A stretch of 64,000 nucleotides of DNA, taken from Desulfobacter hydrogenophilus. GTDB lineage: Bacteria; Desulfobacterota; Desulfobacteria; Desulfobacterales; Desulfobacteraceae. Below are positions 47,537 to 57,642 of the stretch, piece after piece; position 1 is the first letter of the stretch, and each line of letters starts with the position of its first letter. The DNA is taken from the NCBI RefSeq assembly GCF_004319545.1, contig NZ_CP036313.1, positions 4,714,501-4,778,500 on the forward strand. Direction: 5' to 3'. The position numbers and the translations under genes are program-made. The notes beneath the pieces were generated by a model. The model saw only the letters and a list, made by a program, of their open reading frames with translations. It searched no databases and was not told where the DNA came from.

Positions 47537-48295
47537 TTACTGCAGCCATTTTTTTTCAAGTTCCTTGTCGATACCTTTGGCCTGTACAGCTTTGATACCT
47601 TTATTGATCAAGTCAACAATCTCTTTGTTTCCTTTTTTAACAACAATGCCATAGTTTTCTTGGGTAAACGGTTTACCGGTAATTTTAAATTGGCCTTTGT
47701 AGCTTTCTTTCTGAAGTGCATAATTTGCAGCGATGGGTGTATCACAAACAACGCCGTCAAGTCTTCCTGATGCCATGTCTTCAAAGGTAAGGCCGATTTC
47801 ATCATAAGATTTGAGCTCAACGCCTTTGACTTTCTTGATCTCCATGGCACCGGTTGTACCAATCTGGGCACCTAGTGTTTTACCTTTAAGATCTGCAATG
47901 ACTTTTGCAGAAGACGCAACAGGCACAACAAGTACCTGGCCTGCATTGACATAGGGCATTGAAAAGTCCATTGCTTTTTTACGTTTGTCAGTGATCGTTA
48001 CCGACGAGATGATTGCATCGTATTTACCACCTTCTACGCCGGCAAAGATACCATCCCATGCAGTATTTTTGATGACGGCCTTAAATCCAGCTTCCTTGGC
48101 AACAGCATTCATGAAATCAATATCAAAGCCTACAAGATTTTTATTTTCATCAATCATTTCCATTGGCGGCCAGGTTGCGTCAGATGCAACGGTAATAACC
48201 CTTTGGGTTTCAGCGGCGAAAACGCTTCCGGGCATTGTCATCAAAAACCCGGAACAAATAGCGCACAGTACCGTAATTAATTTTAATAGTTTCAT
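47537..48295 (-). CDS. polar amino-acid ABC transporter substrate-binding protein
   Basis: A 252-aa periplasmic SBP_bac_3 protein, with signal KLLKLITVLCAICSGFLMTM and the mature start near AAETQRV. Motifs include WPPMEMIDENKNLVGFDIDF and AQIGTTGAMEI. The start is ATG 48295. Vicinity to argO/argP favours arginine, lysine or glutamine; the ligand is not certain. Confidence 0.92.
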   Translation of the reverse strand: MKLLKLITVLCAICSGFLMTMPGSVFAAETQRVITVASDATWPPMEMIDENKNLVGFDIDFMNAVAKEAGFKAVIKNTAWDGIFAGVEGGKYDAIISSVTITDKRKKAMDFSMPYVNAGQVLVVPVASSAKVIADLKGKTLGAQIGTTGAMEIKKVKGVELKSYDEIGLTFEDMASGRLDGVVCDTPIAANYALQKESYKGQFKITGKPFTQENYGIVVKKGNKEIVDLINKGIKAVQAKGIDKELEKKWLQ

Positions 48296-48558
48296 AATAC
48301 TTTCCTTCCATAAGTTAAATTCAAAATAAATCAAGTCCAAAAAATACGCATTAGACTTTTTGAAGTCAAACGAAAAAAATCCAGCGCTTTTTTTTGTTTG
48401 CCTTTGTTTTTGAATTGTGATTAATAATCCAGCTTGATTTTTGTTGACGCTGGGACAACTTCATAAGAAAAAAAATATATTATATTCAATGCATTTTGTA
48501 TCATGTGATAAAAAAAATAGCCTGAAAAGGCACAGCCTTTAAAATAAGTGATAATTTT

Positions 48559-49482
48559 ATGATGCTTCAAAATAAAAAATTAAAAATTGCAGGTGCATAT
48601 GTTCTTCTGATTTTAACAACATTTTTCTGGGGTGTTACATTTGTTGTTGTTCAAAATGCGGTTAACCAGGTAGACGTATTTGTTTTTCTTGCCCAAAGGT
48701 TCATTGCCGCCTCATTTATTCTTCTGCTCCTGTGGCCATTTTTAAAGCGGCCGATAGACGGTAAAACCCTTTTAAAGGGCAGCGTTTTAGGGGTGATGCT
48801 TTTCGGCGGTTTCGCGTTTCAAACGGTGGCTCTTTTATATACTTCGGCATCAAATACGGCTTTTTTAACCGGGCTGAATGTTGTTTTTGTTCCCCTTTTA
48901 TCTGCCGTTATTTTTAGAAAAGCCATCTCGGCAAAATCTCTTGCCGGCGCAGTGTTCGCATTTATCGGGCTTTATTTTTTATGTGCCACAGGAACGAGTT
49001 GGTCTTTTAACAAAGGAGATCTTCTGGGCTTTGCCTGTTCGATCTGCATTGCGATTCACATTATATATACCGGCAAATATGCCAGGGAGTGTGATGTTTA
49101 CTGGCTGACAACGGTTCAGTTGGGTGTAATCGGTCTGCTGAGCCTGCTTATCGCATATTTTACAGGACATGATGCACTTGCCTGGTATCCTGAAATCCGT
49201 AATGCGCTCATTATCTGCGTATTATTTCCAACGATATTTGCATTTCTGGTTCAAACAGCTATGCAGCGGGTTATCAGTGCACCCTCAACCGCCCTGATCT
49301 TCTGCCTGGAACCTGTTTTTGCAGCTGTTTGTGCCTATTTTCTGATTGATGAGAATATTGGTGTAACCGGCCTGATCGGTGCGGGACTGATCCTTTTTGG
49401 GATGATTCTTTCGGAAATTAAGCTTAAAAAATTAATGAGTTGGGGTCTATACCCACAAACGGAACACACCAAAAGTGCTTAA
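48559..49482 (+). CDS. EamA/DMT-family metabolite transporter
   Basis: A 307-aa protein with ten hydrophobic helices in two EamA repeats (TTFFWGVTFVVVQNAV; the second with ALIFCLEPVFAAV). Probably an inner-membrane exporter of amino acids or metabolites. Its 3' end overlaps the opposite PPTase gene by 59 bases. Confidence 0.88.
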   Translation: MMLQNKKLKIAGAYVLLILTTFFWGVTFVVVQNAVNQVDVFVFLAQRFIAASFILLLLWPFLKRPIDGKTLLKGSVLGVMLFGGFAFQTVALLYTSASNTAFLTGLNVVFVPLLSAVIFRKAISAKSLAGAVFAFIGLYFLCATGTSWSFNKGDLLGFACSICIAIHIIYTGKYARECDVYWLTTVQLGVIGLLSLLIAYFTGHDALAWYPEIRNALIICVLFPTIFAFLVQTAMQRVISAPSTALIFCLEPVFAAVCAYFLIDENIGVTGLIGAGLILFGMILSEIKLKKLMSWGLYPQTEHTKSA

Positions 49483-50203
49483 AAACAATGGGAGACGCGG
49501 AACGACCGGCAACAGCAACAATTTTGCCGGACTCGGGTCGCCATTGGAAAAACTGCCACGTGGGCTCGACCCGGCCGGTATCACTGAAAGTGATTTGAAT
49601 GCCAGCTTCATTTGCATTAAAGGAAAAACTATTCAAGGGGATGGATAGTCCCCTGCCAACCGCCTTGATATAGGCCTCTTTCAAAGTCCAGATATCAAAA
49701 AACAACTTTCGTTTTTCAGCCTCTGGTGCCCTTGAGACAAGTTCTGCCTCACAAAAAGAAAAAAATCGTTTGGCAATGGAAAAATCTGTGTGTCGCCCCA
49801 CATCCTCCACATCGACGCCCACGGGAGCATTCCGGCATAAGGCGCAGACTGCTGCGCCATGGCTATGGGAAAGGTTGAAATGAATATCCGGCAATCCGAC
49901 AAGAAAGGGTTTGCCATGTTCATTGGTTAAAAAGTTAAGGGATTGCGGATCCTGTCGGGTCACCTCCCCGATCACATACCGCACCAACGCTCTGGACACC
50001 AGACTGAGGTGCCGGTCCGATGGCTTCATGTACCGGTCTGCCTTCTGAATTTCAGCGGGAGAAAGACAGGCCCTGTATTGCTTTAAAAGACAGGGATCAG
50101 ATATCTGGTCTGCCCGGGTGTAGAATACGTGGATTGAACCGAAATCTGGAACGGGCGATTTTATCATAACGGTGACCTGCTGGTTTTTAATTTTTCGTAT
50201 CAT
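49424..50203 (-). CDS. 4'-phosphopantetheinyl transferase, Sfp type
   Basis: A 259-aa enzyme that adds phosphopantetheine to carrier proteins from CoA. Motifs are FNLSHSHGAAVCAL, PVGVDVEDV (metal Asp) and WTLKEAYIKAVGRGL. The start may be ATG 50203 or 50167. No carrier-protein synthase is in the window, so the partner is elsewhere. Confidence 0.92.
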   Translation of the reverse strand: MIRKIKNQQVTVMIKSPVPDFGSIHVFYTRADQISDPCLLKQYRACLSPAEIQKADRYMKPSDRHLSLVSRALVRYVIGEVTRQDPQSLNFLTNEHGKPFLVGLPDIHFNLSHSHGAAVCALCRNAPVGVDVEDVGRHTDFSIAKRFFSFCEAELVSRAPEAEKRKLFFDIWTLKEAYIKAVGRGLSIPLNSFSFNANEAGIQITFSDTGRVEPTWQFFQWRPESGKIVAVAGRSASPIVFKHFWCVPFVGIDPNSLIF

Positions 50204-50366
50204 CAGATTTCAAAAGCATACTACCATACCATAAAAAGGGTCATTTTTAAGTTCTAAATTCATACACTCCAGACAAGTTGGCTTTGTGTGTGTAAATACG
50301 TTTATTTTTGTCGGCTCCTATGGGGATTTCCAGCCCGTATTGTGCATTGATCATGTCCAAAAACAA

Positions 50367-50400
50367 CCCGACCATTATCAACTTGATGATAATGGTCGGG
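50367..50400 (-). terminator. terminator of the alcohol dehydrogenase gene
   Basis: A perfect 14-bp stem, CCCGACCATTATCA at 50367-50380 and its complement at 50387-50400. On the minus strand it is followed by TTGTTTTTGG. Confidence 0.8.
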
Positions 50401-50453
50401 CGATGTTAATCTAAGATTTCAACAATGGCTTAATCTAAAGATTTCAGGGCCGG

Positions 50454-51620
50454 CTAAAGTGCTGCTGTATAGATGTCAATAACATCTTCCAAAGTCGGAC
50501 GTCTTGGGTTGGTAGCACCGCAGGCATCTTTCTGGGCGTTTTCAGCCATGATTTTCAAATCTTCCTTTTTAACACCAAGCTGGGTGAGATCGGTGGGAAT
50601 TCCCACATCCGCAGACAGGGTTTGAATCGCTGTCAATGCGCATTCTGCAGCGTCTCTGTCAGAAAGGCCATCGATATTTTCCCCAAGGGCTACAGCAATA
50701 TCAGCATACCGCTCAAGCTTGGCAATCAAGTTGAAACGGGAAACATGGGGAAGAAGAATGGCATTGCAGACCCCGTGGGGAAGATCGTAAAATCCGCCCA
50801 ATTGATGGGCCATTGCATGGACATGCCCAAGGCTTGCATTGTTAAAGGCCATGCCGGCAAGGTACTCGGCATAGGCCATCTTATCTCTGGCTCCAATATC
50901 TTCACCATTGGCAACAGCAGGCCTCAGGTATTGGGAAATCAGCTCAATGGACTTGATGGCACAGGCGTCGGTAATCGGAGTGGCGATGGTAGAAACATAT
51001 GCTTCTACAGCGTGGGTCAACGCATCCATACCAGTTGCAGCCGTCAGGGAACTGGGCATGCCCATCATGAGTAATGGATCGTTGATGGCAATGGCCGGTG
51101 TTACCCGCCAGTCCACGATAGCCATTTTCACCTTTCTGCTGGTATCGGTAATAATGCAGAACCGGGTCATTTCGCTGGCTGTGCCTGCAGTGGTGTTGAT
51201 GGCGATAAAGGGCGGCATGGCCGTGGTAGACAAATCAACGCCCTCATAGTCGTGGATAGTCCCGCCGTTGGTTGCCACAAGCCCGATTCCTTTACCGCAG
51301 TCATGGGAACTTCCCCCGCCAAGGGTGATGATCATGTCGCATCCGCTTTTCTCGTAGAGTGCCAGCCCCTCTTCCACGTTTTTGTCAGTGGGATTGGGCA
51401 CCGTATCATCGTAGACCACGGCTTCCGATCCCATATCTGCTTTGATCAAATCGCAGATTTTAGCGGTAATCCCTGCCGCAGTAATCCCCTTATCTGCGAC
51501 AATAAAAGGTTTATTTACCCCAAGGCTTTTCATTTGGGCGCAAATCTGTTTGTGAGCGCCAACGCCCATGAGGGTAACTGTGGGAATGTAAAATCCGTAA
51601 ACTGCTTCTCCGTTTGACAT
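50454..51620 (-). CDS. iron-containing alcohol dehydrogenase
   Basis: A 388-aa class III dehydrogenase. Nucleotide motif LGGGSSHDCGKG, metal ligands in DALTHAVEAYVS and MAHQLGGFYDLPHGVCNAILLPH. Start ATG 51620 after AAAGGAG. Likely acts on short alcohols or aldehydes, such as ethanol or 1,3-propanediol; it stands alone with its own terminator. Confidence 0.93.
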   Translation of the reverse strand: MSNGEAVYGFYIPTVTLMGVGAHKQICAQMKSLGVNKPFIVADKGITAAGITAKICDLIKADMGSEAVVYDDTVPNPTDKNVEEGLALYEKSGCDMIITLGGGSSHDCGKGIGLVATNGGTIHDYEGVDLSTTAMPPFIAINTTAGTASEMTRFCIITDTSRKVKMAIVDWRVTPAIAINDPLLMMGMPSSLTAATGMDALTHAVEAYVSTIATPITDACAIKSIELISQYLRPAVANGEDIGARDKMAYAEYLAGMAFNNASLGHVHAMAHQLGGFYDLPHGVCNAILLPHVSRFNLIAKLERYADIAVALGENIDGLSDRDAAECALTAIQTLSADVGIPTDLTQLGVKKEDLKIMAENAQKDACGATNPRRPTLEDVIDIYTAAL

Positions 51621-52234
51621 TTTAATCTCCTTTGTTAAATTCATGTAAAATCCACAACCTCAACAACTGCCCACTTAACGAAAGCAATTTTGAAAGCAAT
51701 TTTGAGGCCATGAAGGCGTATATAAGTCCTCACAAATTTATTTTTTTAATTAAATAGCTTTTATTTCAATCACTTAACTGTGATATTTTCTGCTTTTGCA
51801 GAACGCCCCAGGGCTTATCGGTCTTTTGGGACCCAAATTTTTTTTAAAAAAGTGTAGCAGGTTAACCCGACCATTAAGCCCGATGGGTCAAAAGGTAACA
51901 TGATCAAGACATATCTGGATAGTAATAATCCATGCATCGGCAGCAGAGTCCGTGCGAAATATTTGGTATGCCTTTTTCCAATAGGGAAGGTACCCACAGC
52001 CATCTGTTCATATTAATCCCTGATTTTCCTGCAATTCATACACTGAATAATCACGCCTTTACCATTTACAAATTGTTTGTTGAAATCTATGCTTTTTTCA
52101 GTATAAAGACACTCTTTAATCAGATGATGAGATGTAACAAGACCTTTTTTTTTCCAAAATCGGATAAGCAGTTAGCCTGAATATTCTCAATAATTTTTTG
52201 GAAGAATACTCATAATTAAATCCAAACATTTTAT
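51621..52234. other. intergenic, no supported gene
   Basis: AT-rich. A weak TTCTGC-ttt-GCAGAA stem is at 51788-51803, and there is a short direct repeat GAAAGCAATTTTGA near 51682-51705. Plus-strand frames here look random. Confidence 0.5.
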
Positions 52235-52492
52235 TTAAAACAAGCGCTTCGCTATATTTTTTTTGATGAAACTTTTTATAGGCTCTTCGCCAACTTCAGT
52301 AATGTTGGAACCCAAAGAATATGTTTGCGTTATTTTATCTCCACCATTATTTATGGCAAAATTCTCCCAGGCGTTGTTATAAGCTTTTAGTTTCATTTCA
52401 GAGTCGACAATACATATAAGGTCCTCGCTGTTTTTAATGGATTCCAAATCCATGTAGAATACTTGTCTTTGAAAAATAGGGTCAATTCTCAT
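52235..52492 (-). CDS. short PAS-like protein or truncated sensor
   Basis: 85 aa. ICIVDSEMKLKAYNNAWENFA looks like the start of a PAS domain, but the domain ends early after GEEPIKSFIKKNIAKRLF. It follows the response regulator on the same strand. It could be a remnant of a longer sensor or an independent small module. Confidence 0.5.
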   Translation of the reverse strand: MRIDPIFQRQVFYMDLESIKNSEDLICIVDSEMKLKAYNNAWENFAINNGGDKITQTYSLGSNITEVGEEPIKSFIKKNIAKRLF

Positions 52493-52551
52493 ATTAGAAT
52501 TTCTCTGGTCGTCATATGGCAGGTAATATTATAAAGCAGATTAAATAATCC

Positions 52552-53154
52552 TTAACTGCTTTCCTCATCATAAATGTCTATATCAGGATAATATTTTTTT
52601 GCACATTCATTACAGATACTGTGGCTGAACTGTGCTTCTGAATGATTATCTATATACGCTTCTATCTGGTTCCAATAACCGGTATCATCACGAATCTTTT
52701 TGCAATACATACATATTGGCAAAAGCCCGCTTAAGTTCTTGACCTGGGATAATGCCTCCTTGAGCTCCGCCATGGTCTTGTGCAATTTAATATGCAGATC
52801 AACCCTGGCTTTTGCCATTACCGGGTTCAACGGCTTTTGTATAAAATCCACTGCACCGGCCTGGAACCCTCTTGCAGCATCTTCTATTTCAGTAACCGCC
52901 GTTACGAAAATAACGGGAATATGTTTTGTTCTTTCATCTGCCTTTAGCCTTCTACAAACTTCATATCCGTCAATACCAGGCATCACAATATCAAGTAAAA
53001 TCAAATCAGGTAGAATATTTCCCTGGGTTGCTTTAAGGGCTTGTTCGCCATTTTTTGCGGCCATGAGCTTATAATGGTTACGCAGCAGTTCGGCCAGCAC
53101 TTTAATGTTTTGTCGTTCATCATCTACGATCAAGATGCAGCTTTTCTTATCCAT
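52552..53154 (-). CDS. response regulator with C-terminal Cys motif
   Basis: A 200-aa receiver with phospho-acceptor Asp55 (LILLDIVMPG) and an output of about 70 residues holding LPICMYCKKIRDDTGYW and CNECAKK. The four Cys suggest a zinc or redox site; this tail is seen on other stand-alone receivers. It overlaps the kinase gene end and is likely the kinase's partner. Confidence 0.88.
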   Translation of the reverse strand: MDKKSCILIVDDERQNIKVLAELLRNHYKLMAAKNGEQALKATQGNILPDLILLDIVMPGIDGYEVCRRLKADERTKHIPVIFVTAVTEIEDAARGFQAGAVDFIQKPLNPVMAKARVDLHIKLHKTMAELKEALSQVKNLSGLLPICMYCKKIRDDTGYWNQIEAYIDNHSEAQFSHSICNECAKKYYPDIDIYDEESS

Positions 53155-56100
53155 TTTTCTCCATTTGATTTGTGACAACCTGATTTTCTACAATTGACTG
53201 TGACGATTCTGCAGTATCCAGTTTATTCTTAAGTTTTTCCATTGTTTCAAGCGCTTCTCTAAAATCCAGATTTTCTGCGTAATTTAAAAGCGCAACACTT
53301 ATCTTTTTAAGGGGACTGTCATGCAAATGAAGCAGCTGGTGTATCTCTTCTGCTTTACCGTCCATGTCGGGATCCATGTCTTCGGCCAGCCGTTGAAAGT
53401 CGTCCAGAAGAACTTTTAATCTTTCCATATCAATGGGTACTCTGCTGATTTCTTCTGTATCATCCAATGACGGTGCCATGATCTTTTTTTCCAGATCATC
53501 AACCACTTGAGTTAGATCTCTGACCAAGATGTTCATGAGGAGATCAAGCCGGGAGAGCCGGTTCTCTTTTAATGCCGTTTCAACTTTCTGAGCACTGTCA
53601 TATAATGCCTGTGCCCCAATCCCCCCGGCAACACCCTTAAGCGTATGGGCCGTCCTTTGTGCCAGAGGCATATCATTCTGGATAACTGCCTGGGCGATGA
53701 CCTGGTTGTCCTTGCCGTGGTCTTTAACAAAATGCTTTAAAATCGTCAGATAAAGATTCCGGTTGCCATTCGTTCTTTCTATTCCCGCGTCGATATCGAT
53801 ACCGGCCAAATCCAAGGGCAGGGATACGATTTTATCCATGCCCTTTTCTGATTCAACCATTGGCGGTCCACTTTCAATGGTCGGTATCCATTTGAGCAGG
53901 GTGTCAAACAGAACATTTGGGTCAATGGGTTTGGCAATATGGTCAACCATGCCAACCGCAAGGCAGCATTCGCGGTCCCCGGCCATGGCATTGGCTGTCA
54001 TGGCAATGATGGGGGGATAATTTCCGTATTGTTTTTCCAAAATAGTACGTGTGGCTTCAAAACCATCCATTTCAGGCATCTGAAGATCCATCAGTATTGC
54101 GTCAAATCTGACTTTTCCGGCCAATTCAATCGCTTCTTTCCCATTCTTTGCAATAACTACCCCAAGTCCAGCCTGGGTAAGAAGGTCCTCTGCCAGAATC
54201 TGATTGATCGTGTTATCCTCAGCAACCAGTACTTTTGCACCTTTTATGGTTTCCAAAGGTTTAACCCTCCAGCTCTCAGAAATAGTTTTTGCAATTCTTA
54301 TTCCCCCTTTGCCACCGAGCGTATTCATGACGGCATCCAGCAGATCGGAAGGAATCACAGGTTTTGTTAAAAAACCATCTATATCACCTTGCTGAACGTC
54401 ATCCATAACATCTTCCTGGGCCAGGGCCGTCACCAGAATGATGCTGATATCGTCACTTTCAGGAAGTTTTTTAATATGATTGGATGCTTGGATTCCATTC
54501 ATTCCGGGCATCATATAATCCATCAACACCAGCCTGAAAGGATCATCTGCAGGGGCGTTTTTTATCGCATCTAAAGCGACTTGGCCCGAGTCAACACAGG
54601 TCACCCGGAAAGAAAACGAGCCCAGGGTCTGGGCAAAAATCTGTCTGGCACTGGCCACATCATCGACCACAAGCACTTTAAGCTGTTCTATATTTACAGG
54701 AACGCTTAGTTCAGCGTTCTCTTGTCTTCCGGTATTCCTGCCCAGAACAACGGTGAAATAAAAACAACTCCCTTTGCCGGAATCACTTTCAACCCATATC
54801 CGACCGTTCATCAGCTCAACCAAATACTTACAAATGGTCAAGCCTAAGCCGGTTCCACCATATTTTCTGGTGGTACTGCTATCGGCCTGGCTGAAGGCCT
54901 GAAACAGTCTTGACTGTTGATCCGGAGTCATGCCGACCCCTGTGTCCTTTACCATCACCTCCAATTCTACCATATCCGCTTGTGCTTTAATTGATCGGAC
55001 TTTCACAACAATTTCACCGGATTTAGTAAATTTGAGAGCGTTACTTGTTAGGTTGAGCAGAATCTGACCCAGTCGCAGAGGGTCTCCGATTAGCTGAACC
55101 GGTGTTTCGGGAACGACGTCAAATAAAATCTCAGGGCCACTTTCCTGGGCCTTGATGGAAACCATGTTGCGTAGGTTTGTTAAGACGTCTTCAAAATTGA
55201 ATGGGATGGATTCCAGTTCCATTTTACCGGCTTCAATTTTTGAAAAATCCAGAATATCGTTGGTAATACCCAGCAATAACTGAGCAGACTGATGAACCAT
55301 CTGGATATAATTACGCTGCCGGGGATCCAATTCAGTTCCCAGACAAAGGTGGGACATACCGATAATGGCATTCATGGGAGTGCGGATTTCATGACTCATA
55401 TTGGCAAGAAAAGAGCTCTTGGTTAGGCTTGCTTCTTCGGCAATCCTGCGGGATGCGACAAGCTCACTGATATCCTGCAGGTTGACGACCATTCCGTTAT
55501 AAGTCTTTGTATCATCCATAATCGGCGCAGCCGTGATTCGAATCTCTTTTTTCTTGCCCCCTTTTGTATTCCTCACAGTTTCCAGCCCATAACGAATTGT
55601 TCCTGACATGACCAGTTCAATGGTTTGCCTGGTACTTTCAGCAGCTTCTTCAGGCACAAAATCTATTTTCTTCCCAAAAAATTCTTCAGGTGTCCATCCG
55701 AAAATCTTCTCAAAAGCCGGATTAATATATTCCGCGTTTCCGTACTTGTCATAAACCACCATGGGCTCTGCACTGGTTTCCATGACCGTATAAAGTTTCT
55801 TTTCAGTGCGGGCCAGATCTCTTTCTGCCTTCTTTATTGGTGAAATATCCGTAAATGCTTCAAGCAGCACATTTTCATTATTCAAGGTGATTTGGATAAC
55901 ACTTTTCATTACGGGAATTTTGTTTCCGTCTTTATGGATGACTGACCTTTCCGACGAATCTACCGCCTTCCCCATATCAAGGATCGGGCAGTTGTGTTCC
56001 TCAGCAGGGCAAATGAAATTGTGACACACCTTCCCGATCAGGTCCTCTTCTTTGTCAAATCCCATCATTGAAAGAGCTGCGTTATTCGCACTGCGGATGA

Positions 56101-57253
56101 TTCTATCTCTACCGACCAGAATCACACCAAAAGGCATCGCCTTCAGCAATTTCTGTTTTTTTATATGCGCTTGATCTGTTTCATCTTTTGATTTTTTTAA
56201 CAGTTCGGCAGTCGTTCTATTCCGTTTATTCAGGCGGGCAAAAACAAAGGTAGCAATTCCCATAACCGCAACGAAAACACAGATCAAAATAATAATATAC
56301 CAGTATTTTAAAAAAACCTGTGTCGGTGTAAATTTTCCATAATCCTCGTAGGGAGGTGCATGTAAAATTCTTAGACAGTCGTGTACTGATTGATAACTTT
56401 TGGGGATGGTCCATCCCGAACATGAAGCGGCAATGGCTGCTTTTGAATCAGGTTGAATTCCAATTAACCGATGTGCCACTGTTTCAGCAAGACTATCAGA
56501 GATATGAACAAGCTGTCCCATGGGCCACTCCGGATATTCTCTGGTGGAATGAAGGAATGGGAGATGACCCTTTCCACCCCCATGCGCATCAATCACAAAA
56601 AAATCATCCAGGTCAATTTTGCCTTCCAACTGCATTCTCTCCAAGGTATCGGTTCGCACCGTTCCTGCGTCTGTTTTTTTGTTTAAGACTGAAATGACAA
56701 CCTGATCATGGGCCCCTTCAAAAGACAATTTTGAAAAATCCTTGTATGGATCAATGCCAGCTTCTTTTAATTCACGCCATGCCATAAGCCATCCACCGAA
56801 TGAATTTTCGCTCACCGCTGCAAAATGTTTTTCCTTCAGGTCACTATATGTTCGAATATCAGATCTTTGTTTCAAGCAGAACACAACGCCGCCAAATGTT
56901 GTATAAGTCCCATTTAGTCGGTTATTTTTTAGTGTAGCTATCCGATTAACACCATACATAACTTCTAACTCAACATAAATAGCCGAATTTGCAAGAATAA
57001 AATCTATATCCCCATTTTTTACTTTTTGGTTAATATTTCCAAAATCAATGGGAATAATTATAAAAGAATAGTCTTGAACGACACGGGACAAATACTCCGC
57101 GGTCGGCGACCATTTTTTTAAGCAATTGTCTGTACTGCGTTTCACCAACACGCCAATTTTAATTACGTTTGTGCGGGAAAATGCGTTTGTTGGATGAAAA
57201 TAAATTAACAGACATAATGCTACTAAAAAAAATTTCAAACGATTAGTTTGCAT
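53147..57253 (-). CDS. hybrid histidine kinase with PhnD-like sensor, two PAS, two receivers and Hpt
   Basis: 1,368 aa. A signal and an extracytoplasmic phosphonate-binding-like domain (about 28-300; IKIGVLVKRSTDNCLKKW) are followed by a membrane helix (318-340), two PAS domains, HisKA with His621 (MSHEIRTPMN), HATPase (GGTGLGLTICKYLV), receiver 1 with Asp912, receiver 2 with Asp1056 and an Hpt with His1203 (RTAHTLKGVAGG). A full phosphorelay is present on one chain. The sensor suggests a small anion or organophosphonate signal, but no matching transport genes are nearby. Confidence 0.93.
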   Translation of the reverse strand: MQTNRLKFFLVALCLLIYFHPTNAFSRTNVIKIGVLVKRSTDNCLKKWSPTAEYLSRVVQDYSFIIIPIDFGNINQKVKNGDIDFILANSAIYVELEVMYGVNRIATLKNNRLNGTYTTFGGVVFCLKQRSDIRTYSDLKEKHFAAVSENSFGGWLMAWRELKEAGIDPYKDFSKLSFEGAHDQVVISVLNKKTDAGTVRTDTLERMQLEGKIDLDDFFVIDAHGGGKGHLPFLHSTREYPEWPMGQLVHISDSLAETVAHRLIGIQPDSKAAIAASCSGWTIPKSYQSVHDCLRILHAPPYEDYGKFTPTQVFLKYWYIIILICVFVAVMGIATFVFARLNKRNRTTAELLKKSKDETDQAHIKKQKLLKAMPFGVILVGRDRIIRSANNAALSMMGFDKEEDLIGKVCHNFICPAEEHNCPILDMGKAVDSSERSVIHKDGNKIPVMKSVIQITLNNENVLLEAFTDISPIKKAERDLARTEKKLYTVMETSAEPMVVYDKYGNAEYINPAFEKIFGWTPEEFFGKKIDFVPEEAAESTRQTIELVMSGTIRYGLETVRNTKGGKKKEIRITAAPIMDDTKTYNGMVVNLQDISELVASRRIAEEASLTKSSFLANMSHEIRTPMNAIIGMSHLCLGTELDPRQRNYIQMVHQSAQLLLGITNDILDFSKIEAGKMELESIPFNFEDVLTNLRNMVSIKAQESGPEILFDVVPETPVQLIGDPLRLGQILLNLTSNALKFTKSGEIVVKVRSIKAQADMVELEVMVKDTGVGMTPDQQSRLFQAFSQADSSTTRKYGGTGLGLTICKYLVELMNGRIWVESDSGKGSCFYFTVVLGRNTGRQENAELSVPVNIEQLKVLVVDDVASARQIFAQTLGSFSFRVTCVDSGQVALDAIKNAPADDPFRLVLMDYMMPGMNGIQASNHIKKLPESDDISIILVTALAQEDVMDDVQQGDIDGFLTKPVIPSDLLDAVMNTLGGKGGIRIAKTISESWRVKPLETIKGAKVLVAEDNTINQILAEDLLTQAGLGVVIAKNGKEAIELAGKVRFDAILMDLQMPEMDGFEATRTILEKQYGNYPPIIAMTANAMAGDRECCLAVGMVDHIAKPIDPNVLFDTLLKWIPTIESGPPMVESEKGMDKIVSLPLDLAGIDIDAGIERTNGNRNLYLTILKHFVKDHGKDNQVIAQAVIQNDMPLAQRTAHTLKGVAGGIGAQALYDSAQKVETALKENRLSRLDLLMNILVRDLTQVVDDLEKKIMAPSLDDTEEISRVPIDMERLKVLLDDFQRLAEDMDPDMDGKAEEIHQLLHLHDSPLKKISVALLNYAENLDFREALETMEKLKNKLDTAESSQSIVENQVVTNQMEKNG

Positions 57254-57588
57254 TATTCGCTCTCGGTGATTCAGTCATTAGGGACTTCGATAAAAATAAA
57301 TGCCACAGATTTTGCGCCGACTTGTTATTCGTATTCGAGGCGCGGCTCAGGGAGCGTATTGAAATATGGGTCCTGAGTTGCAACAAAGAATAAGGATACT
57401 TTTATCTTTCTGAAATATGTTAAGCATTACACAACTGATATAAAAAAGCAATTATATCATTATAAATCCAGTGAATTAAAACCGAACATATAGGAGTTCA
57501 AAGGCGTGGAAAAATCGCGACCGTATGGGAAATTAGTTTCTGTAGAAAAACGATCAATTGGCTTCAAATTACAAACCGTTGTAAAAAT
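57254..57588. other. kinase upstream region, no gene seen
   Basis: AT-rich. No convincing ORF, promoter box or repeat was found beyond the terminator that follows. Confidence 0.5.
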
Positions 57589-57628
57589 AAAACCATCCCC
57601 TGTCCCGGAAAGGACTGGGGATGGTTTT
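57589..57628. terminator. bidirectional terminator after the hdrB-like gene
   Basis: AAAACCATCCCC at 57589-57600 pairs with GGGGATGGTTTT at 57617-57628. It serves the minus-strand HdrB gene (followed there by TTTTATTTTT) and has a T-run on the plus strand too. Confidence 0.85.
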
Positions 57629-57642
57629 TGTTTTTACCGGTT

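Noticed and set aside
51932..52180. 82-codon plus-strand frame in the gap after the alcohol dehydrogenase
   Set aside because: Low complexity, no start signal or recognisable pattern.
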